Part shown: positions 59,219-64,000 of the stretch, one piece after another | Position numbering within the stretch: the first letter of the stretch is position 1 | Layout: each line of letters begins with the position of its first letter | Source of the DNA: an uncultured Subdoligranulum sp. | GTDB taxonomy: Bacteria > Bacillota > Clostridia > Oscillospirales > Ruminococcaceae | Length of the DNA stretch: 64,000 bases | Direction of reading: 5' to 3' | Assembly: GCA_900545545.1 (NCBI GenBank) | Contig: UQZO01000002.1 | Location: 186,001-250,000, forward strand | Position numbers and translations under genes: made by a program | Notes under the pieces: generated by a model | Databases searched by the model: none | Told to the model about the DNA's origin: nothing | Seen by the model: only the letters and a program-made list of their open reading frames with translations

Positions 59219-59257
59219 AAGCCCGGAAAGCCTGATGTAGACAGGCTTTCCGGGCTT
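59219..59257. terminator. Perfect 16-bp hairpin, terminator-like
   Basis: AAGCCCGGAAAGCCTG pairs exactly with CAGGCTTTCCGGGCTT around a seven-base loop. No long T run follows on either strand. It lies 20 bases past the sigma fragment's stop and may be the old terminator of that gene. Confidence 0.5.
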
Positions 59258-59277
59258 CGTTTACATTAGTGGCGTTG

Positions 59278-59580
59278 CTATACATAGCTGCGGCTGATTC
59301 CCAGATGCGCCGCCACCTCCTGCTGCGTCTGCGTCCGGCCTCCGTTCAGACCGTAGCGCAGCGTCAGCACTTCCCGTTCCCGCGGCGGCAGTTTTTCCAC
59401 CAGGCGGCGCAGCCGCGCCGCATCCGCCCGGCGCTCGCAGTCATCTTCCATCACCGCCGGGTCCGGCAGGGTATCCGCCAGCGTCAGTTGTCCCTCGCTT
59501 CCCTCCAGCGGCTCCTGTAAGGACATCTGAACGCCCTCCCGCCGGTTGCGCCGAAGTTCCATCCGCAGTTCATTTGCTAT
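59278..59580 (-). pseudogene. C-terminal fragment of a SigK/SigE-type sporulation sigma factor
   Basis: The translated fragment runs from IANELRMELRRNRREGV through LPPREREVLTLRYGLNGG to TQQEVAAHLGISRSYV, that is the end of region 3 and region 4 of a sporulation sigma factor of the SigK/SigE group. Regions 2 and early 3 are missing. The fragment ends in a stop directly after GISRSYV, inside the recognition helix, so even a rejoined gene might be short. Its 5' end lies inside the last codons of the serine recombinase gene. This is the arrangement of a skin-like element that splits sigK; the N-terminal half would lie to the right of the window on the minus strand. Confidence 0.72.
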
Positions 59581-61390
59581 CCTCACCCCAAGGGGTCTCG
59601 GCTGGAATATCGTGCGAGATTTCCTCGTCCTCGTAGTCCACATCCCCGAAGGGTTCCAGATCTTCGGTGTCCTCCTCGTTGCCATCCGGATTGCGGATGT
59701 CCAAGGCGGGCAGCACGTCGGCGGCGTCCCGCCAGTCCACGTCCTCGTCCACCGCGCCGAACAACACCACATGGGCGTACTGACCGTCCCAGATGACCTT
59801 GCGCACCACCGTGCGGATAGCCGCCCGCTTCTGCTCCACCGTCATCTCGTCGATGCCGTCCCGGAACACCGTGAGCAGCTGCCGCATGAGGTCGAACTCG
59901 ATGCCGCTCAAAGCGTGCTGGGCGGTCAGTCCTTCCAGCTCGGTGATGCGGGCCTGCAGCTCGGCGTCCTGGGCGTGGAGTTCCTCCAGACGCTTTCGTA
60001 CATGGATGGCTGCTGTGCTGTCGCCGAAGTCGGCCAGCGAGTCCACCAGGGCGTTGATCTTGCGCTGGGTCTCCGCCTGCTGCTGCCGCAGGTCCTCCAG
60101 CCGCTTGTCGTATTCCTCCCGGTTGCCGGTGTAAAACCGCTTGCTCTTTTCCAGCTGGCACAAAAAGGTGCTGTCGTTGCTGGCCAGACTCTTGACCTGC
60201 TCCACGATGGCCGCATCCAGTAGATTGCCGTGGGCGTTGCGCCGGTTGCAGAGGCTGCGCTTGCTGCGCTCCTTCATCTTGCAAACGTAGGTGTAAATGG
60301 GCTTGCCATCGGCTGTGAACCGCTTGGAGAGTTTCGGGTACATCCGGTTGCCGCAGCGGCACCAGAGCAGCCCGGTGAGCAGGGCCTCGTTGCTGCGGGG
60401 CTTGCGGTAGCCCTTGGATTTGTTCCGTTCGAGGGATTCCTGCACCTTGATCCAGGTTTTCGCCGGGATGAGCCCCGGGTGCTGCCCTACTGAGACAATC
60501 CACTCGCTGGTGGGCAGATAGACGGTGGCTCGGCCCTTCTCCTGGTCGGTGCGGTTGTAGGCCAGAATGCCCCGGACACCGTCGAACTCCTCCGGCGCCG
60601 AGAAGAGGTCCGCCTGCTTCTCCACAAAGTACTGGTAGGCGTCCTGGTCGGCAATGAGGTAGACCGGGTTCTGCAAAATGCCCCGTATGGAAAACCGGGT
60701 GAAGTTGCGTCCGGTCTTGGTCTTGATGTGCTGGCGCAGCAGCTCTGCCTCGGTCATGGTGAGAGAGTCAGTCTCGATGTAGAGGTCGTAGATCTTACGG
60801 ACGATGTCGGCTTCCTCGGGAATGACTTTCAGCTTGCAGGCCCGCTTGCTCTTGCCGTCCACGGTGATGGTCTTGACGGCCTCCGAAGTGTAGCCGGTGG
60901 GGGTGGTGCCGCCCAGCCAGCGGCCGGTCTTGGCCAGCTCGTGCATGTTGTCCCGGATGCGCTCGGCGATGGTTTCCCGCTCCAACTGGCTGAACACCGA
61001 GGCAATGTACATCATCGCCCGGCCCATGGGGCTGGAGGTGTCGAAGCTCTCCCGGATGGAGACAAAGTCGATTTCCAGACGGCCCAGTTCCTCGATGAGG
61101 GCGGAGAAGTCGCTGATATTGCGGCTGATCCGGTCCAGACGGTAGACCACCACCGCCTTGAACTGGTGGTCCCGGGCAGCTTTCATCATCCGCTTGAAAT
61201 CGGGGCGGTTCAGGTTACCGCCGGAAAAGCCCTCGTCCTCAAACACCACAGCCCCGTCCGCGTAGGCGTCCCCGAAGGCGGTGCGGATGTACGCCCGGCA
61301 CAGCTCCACCTGGTTGCCGATGCTCTCCCCCTTGCCGGTAAAGCGGGATTTGCGGGAATAGATGGCAATAACATCCTGGTTCTTTGGCAT
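59570..61390 (-). CDS. Large serine recombinase, possibly of a skin-like element (606 aa)
   Basis: The resolvase domain starts DVIAIYSRKSRFTGKGESIG with the nucleophilic Ser in the YSRKSR region; GGNLNRPDFKRMMKAARDHQ, YRLDRISRNISDF and MYIASVFSQLERETIAERIR follow. The recombinase domain (GRWLGGTTPTGYTSE) and a zinc ribbon (GLLWCRCGNRMYP, then MKERSKRSLCNRR) precede a coiled coil and an acidic tail. Its last codons overlap the sigma-factor fragment, as expected for a recombinase at an att site. AAAGGGG precedes the start. Confidence 0.92.
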   Translation of the reverse strand: MPKNQDVIAIYSRKSRFTGKGESIGNQVELCRAYIRTAFGDAYADGAVVFEDEGFSGGNLNRPDFKRMMKAARDHQFKAVVVYRLDRISRNISDFSALIEELGRLEIDFVSIRESFDTSSPMGRAMMYIASVFSQLERETIAERIRDNMHELAKTGRWLGGTTPTGYTSEAVKTITVDGKSKRACKLKVIPEEADIVRKIYDLYIETDSLTMTEAELLRQHIKTKTGRNFTRFSIRGILQNPVYLIADQDAYQYFVEKQADLFSAPEEFDGVRGILAYNRTDQEKGRATVYLPTSEWIVSVGQHPGLIPAKTWIKVQESLERNKSKGYRKPRSNEALLTGLLWCRCGNRMYPKLSKRFTADGKPIYTYVCKMKERSKRSLCNRRNAHGNLLDAAIVEQVKSLASNDSTFLCQLEKSKRFYTGNREEYDKRLEDLRQQQAETQRKINALVDSLADFGDSTAAIHVRKRLEELHAQDAELQARITELEGLTAQHALSGIEFDLMRQLLTVFRDGIDEMTVEQKRAAIRTVVRKVIWDGQYAHVVLFGAVDEDVDWRDAADVLPALDIRNPDGNEEDTEDLEPFGDVDYEDEEISHDIPAETPWGEDSK

Positions 61391-61409
61391 GGTGAGCCCC
61401 TTTCTGTAT

Positions 61410-61440
61410 TAGGTAATAGTCTTTATTGTAGTATAACAGA
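61410..61440 (-). promoter_or_regulatory. Promoter of the large serine recombinase, TTGTAT-17-TATACT
   Basis: On the minus strand the -35 TTGTAT and -10 TATACT are 17 bases apart just right of the start codon, in an AT-rich stretch. Coordinates are approximate. Confidence 0.6.
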
Positions 61441-61460
61441 AAGTAACATTTTATACAATA

Positions 61461-61496
61461 AAAAATTGCCAAGATATGTAAAAATCTTGGCAATTA
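61461..61496 (-). terminator. Terminator-like hairpin upstream of the recombinase promoter
   Basis: AATTGCCAAGAT (61465-61476) and ATCTTGGCAATT (61485-61496) are exactly complementary, and on the minus strand six T follow. It would stop minus-strand transcription coming from the right before it reaches the recombinase. Confidence 0.65.
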
Positions 61497-61935
61497 AATT
61501 TGTGTACCCGTGTTGTTTCGACCCCGGAAAAGTTTCTGTTTTTTTCAATGAATAGATTTAAAACAGCATCGTGTTCTTTCCTAGTTTTGTGGGCTGCTGC
61601 TTTTTTGTTGGACCAGCTCATAACCTACAGCGCAAACAGATGCTTTCCTCTCTTGGCACTATAATGCTGGTCATCATAAATTGTTTTTTCCTGTATGTAT
61701 CCTGAGGGATCCGATCTTTTTGCGCATTTCTGCATCAGAAAAGGTGTGAAAAATCACTCGAAATCCTCAATTGTTTGCTTTAGGGTTTTTAACGATCTTT
61801 GTGTTTCTTCCATAAGCCTGTCATTTTGTCAATGTTGACGATTTTTCCAGGAACACATTTATATGGTCAAGGTTGAACTGAAATCTATGGTACTACACAC
61901 ACTATTTTTGCTACCTTATTCTTGAGGTGCTGCAA
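61497..61935. other. Non-coding interval before the XRE-sigma operon
   Basis: No gene is supported. Near its right end lie two related palindromic sites, GTCAATGTTGAC (61828-61839) and GTCAAGGTTGAA (61866-61877), likely operators for the regulator that follows. Confidence 0.5.
61828..61877 (+). promoter_or_regulatory. Pair of related palindromic operator candidates
   Basis: GTCAATGTTGAC is a perfect 12-base palindrome; GTCAAGGTTGAA differs in two positions. Their centres are 38 bases apart and both lie within 110 bases of the XRE gene start. Confidence 0.5.
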
Positions 61936-62304
61936 ATGAAAAACAAACACGAAATGGAATTAAAACGCCTGGGCGTACGCATTCAGCAATATCGTAAAGC
62001 CTTGGGGTTAACACAGGAAGATATCGCAGATCGTATGGGTTGTTCCCTTACTTACATCAGTAAATTGGAGAATGGTAAAGCGTCCTGCAATCTGGAGCGC
62101 CTATTTGAACTTAGCAACCTTCTGGAATGTGATGCAGCAGAGTTGCTGCTGGGCATCAACATGGGAAGTAGCCAGTACTTAGATCCCGAGTTAGGGCAGA
62201 TGGTTGCCCAACTCACTCCAAACGACAAAGAATTGCTTTGCGCTATGATGGAAGTCATGATTCGGCGCAACCAGAAGGATGGCGTTGAATATGCCGTTCC
62301 ATGA
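61936..62304 (+). CDS. XRE-family transcriptional regulator (122 aa)
   Basis: The HTH_3 domain is in the first 70 residues: LGVRIQQYRKALGLTQEDIA, then GCSLTYISKLENGKASCNLE. The C-terminal half is short and helical. The start at 61936 has GAGG eight bases upstream; a GTG three codons earlier is less likely. Its end overlaps the sigma-factor gene, so the two are coupled. Paired palindromes upstream suggest autoregulation. Confidence 0.87.
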   Translation: MKNKHEMELKRLGVRIQQYRKALGLTQEDIADRMGCSLTYISKLENGKASCNLERLFELSNLLECDAAELLLGINMGSSQYLDPELGQMVAQLTPNDKELLCAMMEVMIRRNQKDGVEYAVP

Positions 62305-62866
62305 TAGGGACCAGGATGAGGCACTTATGACACAGTTTTTCAGCTATGCAGCGCTCCCTCTGTACAAATACGCCCTGAAATTGCTGGGCACCCCTACTTG
62401 GGCAGAAGATGCGGTGCAAGCCACCTTTACCCAACTGATCCAATATTTTGATCACATCCGTACATTTGACAATGACCGTTTTCTCGCTTACGCGCGCAAG
62501 GTTCTTCTACACCAATGCGCTGCCATCGCAAAACAGCAGGATACGTTTGCCGCAACGGAAAATGTAGGGCAAAACGAGCCGGATCACAGCGAACCTATTA
62601 TCGACTTTGTGGAGCGCCAAGCAACACGTGAAGAGATTCGTCTTTGTATTAAAAAACTATCCCCAAGATATCGGATGATTCTGTATCTGAAATATTTTGA
62701 AAATCGCTCTAACGAGGAAATCTGTTCCCTCATGGGATTGAAAGAAAGCAATGCCCGTACGCTACTTACCCGCGCCAGAGCGCAGCTCAAACAGATTTAT
62801 TCGAGGGATATTCTTGACAAGAAGCCCAATACTGTGGCAACTGCACCGACACAGAAGAACCGTTGA
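62279..62866 (+). CDS. ECF-type sigma factor (up to 195 aa)
   Basis: Region 2 is visible as LYKYALKLLGTPTWAEDAVQ and region 4 as LSPRYRMILYLKYFENRSNE followed by ICSLMGLKESNARTLLTRAR. No region 3 is seen, which defines the extracytoplasmic-function group. Possible starts are 62279, 62291 and 62327; the last has GAGG six bases upstream and may be the real one. The gene overlaps the XRE regulator and is followed by a membrane protein with anti-sigma features, a usual ECF arrangement. Confidence 0.85.
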   Translation: MALNMPFHDRDQDEALMTQFFSYAALPLYKYALKLLGTPTWAEDAVQATFTQLIQYFDHIRTFDNDRFLAYARKVLLHQCAAIAKQQDTFAATENVGQNEPDHSEPIIDFVERQATREEIRLCIKKLSPRYRMILYLKYFENRSNEEICSLMGLKESNARTLLTRARAQLKQIYSRDILDKKPNTVATAPTQKNR

Positions 62867-62964
62867 TGCTAACCGCCTATCTCTTTTGTTACAAGCTGTT
62901 GTCTAAGCCATAACCAAATCGATCCATATGGAAAAATCACACACTATGCGTGGGAAGGTAAAAA

Positions 62965-63705
62965 ATGAGTAATATTAAACCGGACGATCTCCGTAGACAA
63001 GCAGCGGAGGAAGAATTCTTTCGACTGGCTGCGCTGGAGATTGAATCGGAACAAAACGAGGAGTTTTTGGAGGCACAAAGTTTGCCTGATCCTTCTCCTG
63101 AAGTTTTGCAGCGGATGCAAGCCAATCTGCAACAAACCATGCGTAAAACGCAGAAGCGCGAACGCCGCCGCACAATTTTTCTGAACTTGAAGCGTCTTTC
63201 TGCCTGCGCCGCAATCGTATGTTGTTTGCTAATTTCTGGAACATATTTCAGGGTGGATGCCACAAGGGCTTCTATCAACAATTTCATGATGGAGATGTTT
63301 TCTGACCATGCAATTGTCCGAACAGATGCTTCCATAAAAAATGAAGGCGCAGCTCTGCCCATCAATTGGGAAGGTCCTTTTTATGTCATCTGGGTACCAA
63401 CTAGGTTTACTCAAGTATCCTCCAAAACAATGGATTCCTTTTGGTCTCTTACATACAGTGCAGAATTGGGCAAAGATACGTTTTCTATTTATGTCTGGGA
63501 TAATATTGCCAATCCCTATATCAGCACAGAGGGATTCAAATTGCTTTATCAGGAGGATATTGAAGGATTGCCCGCCGATATCTATACTTCCGTGGACAAT
63601 GACTCCAGCTTGTTGGTTTGGATAAAGGAAAATTACACTATCCAGATCTGCGGCAATATTTCCGCAGATGAAGTCATAAAAGTTGCAAAAAATATAGCAT
63701 TTTAG
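62965..63705 (+). CDS. DUF4367-like membrane protein, probable anti-sigma factor (246 aa)
   Basis: An N-terminal cytoplasmic part of about 75 residues is followed by one transmembrane helix (LSACAAIVCCLLISGTYF) and an extracytoplasmic domain (GFKLLYQEDIEGLPADIYTS, SLLVWIKENYTIQICGNISA) of the DUF4367 kind found next to ECF sigma factors in clostridia. The start has GGAAGG six bases upstream. By position it should bind and restrain the sigma factor encoded 98 bases upstream, sensing an external signal. Confidence 0.75.
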   Translation: MSNIKPDDLRRQAAEEEFFRLAALEIESEQNEEFLEAQSLPDPSPEVLQRMQANLQQTMRKTQKRERRRTIFLNLKRLSACAAIVCCLLISGTYFRVDATRASINNFMMEMFSDHAIVRTDASIKNEGAALPINWEGPFYVIWVPTRFTQVSSKTMDSFWSLTYSAELGKDTFSIYVWDNIANPYISTEGFKLLYQEDIEGLPADIYTSVDNDSSLLVWIKENYTIQICGNISADEVIKVAKNIAF

Positions 63706-63787
63706 TGTAGCGTTTCATCCACTCGTCCGCTCTAAGGTAGTGAGTTCGGTAAATATCGGAATCACGTATCAAGAAAGGATGATTAGA

Positions 63788-64000
63788 ATGAAAAAATTAT
63801 TGTCTTTGGTTTTGAGTACTCTTCTTCTTTGCACCTTTGCAACCACCAGCGCTTTTGCAGAAAATAGTACATCCACTAAAGAAGAACCTTATATTGAAGC
63901 TCGTTACAACCATTTTTCTATGATTTTTGCCACAATGTATAGAACTGACAATGGGTTTTACCATATGGAAGGCGGAGCAGGCTGCTACGATAGTGAAGAG
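63788..64000 (+). CDS. Secreted protein, cut by the right window edge (71 codons visible)
   Basis: The ATG at 63788 follows AAAGGATG. The N-terminus MKKLLSLVLSTLLLCTFATT followed by SAFAEN is a classic signal peptide with a signal peptidase I site after AFA. The mature part begins ENSTSTKEEPYIEARYNHFS; nothing in the visible part identifies a family. It follows the anti-sigma-like gene on the same strand and could be a target or cofactor of the sigma system. Confidence 0.75.
   Translation, partial: MKKLLSLVLSTLLLCTFATTSAFAENSTSTKEEPYIEARYNHFSMIFATMYRTDNGFYHMEGGAGCYDSEE

Noticed and set aside
59219..59257. CRISPR-like or att inverted repeat
   Set aside because: It is a single isolated hairpin with no spaced copies; terminator or element scar is the simpler reading.

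Overview
The window looks like chromosome of a GC-rich, butyrate-forming gut Firmicute (class Clostridia). The Oscillospiraceae around Faecalibacterium, Gemmiger and Subdoligranulum fit best. This is inferred from the complete thl-crt-hbd-bcd-etfB-etfA operon, a ptb-buk pair, a 2-hydroxyacyl-CoA dehydratase activator system, AGGAGG-type ribosome binding sites and TTGACA/TATAAT promoters. No rRNA, tRNA, CRISPR array or insertion sequence was recognised. Layout: 1-2434 holds a partial membrane protein, a D-2-hydroxyacid dehydrogenase and queH. 2613-2790 is a candidate small RNA unit. 2963-7255 is a two-gene BcrA/HgdC-like activator plus HgdB-like partner. 7309-13457 is a glycan operon (rfbC, ABC exporter wzm/wzt, two paralogous tandem GT2 glycosyltransferases and a stand-alone FakA-like domain protein). 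13679-15628 holds a folate enzyme, a lipoprotein and a membrane-anchored XRE regulator. 15703-24799 is the butyrate block: coaD, then the thl operon on the minus strand and ptb-buk divergently on the plus strand, with three Rex-like operators in the divergent interval. 24873-41827 is mostly core genes: a cell-wall 3D/G5 protein, pbuG, rpsI-rplM, an HPr-like protein, tex, yfhO, yfbR, dus, polA and tsaD. 41870-49779 is an eight-gene operon that reads as a lipid-linked amino-sugar pathway: sugar aminotransferase, GNAT, polyprenyl-phosphate GT2, SMR-type flippase pair and three GT-C-like membrane proteins. 49886-52172 holds a membrane protein, an aminotransferase and an orphan BlaI-type repressor. 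From 52.5 kb to the right edge the DNA is accessory. It starts with a large serine recombinase and a tyrosine recombinase, each with a small companion gene. A Fic protein follows, then an AT-rich 662-residue ATPase fused to a DUF4435 domain, which resembles a single-chain PARIS (AriA-AriB) phage defence protein. A C-terminal fragment of a SigK-type sporulation sigma factor then abuts the 3' end of a second large serine recombinase, the arrangement of a skin-like element. The right edge carries an XRE regulator, an ECF sigma factor, a DUF4367 anti-sigma-like protein and a secreted protein cut by the window end. Working together: butyrate formation runs from acetyl-CoA through crotonyl-CoA to butyryl-CoA (thl operon), then to butyrate and ATP (ptb-buk), and the shared operators suggest both operons follow the NADH/NAD ratio. 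The two glycan operons probably build and decorate a surface polymer. The right-hand 11 kb is a stack of integrated elements with a defence cargo.
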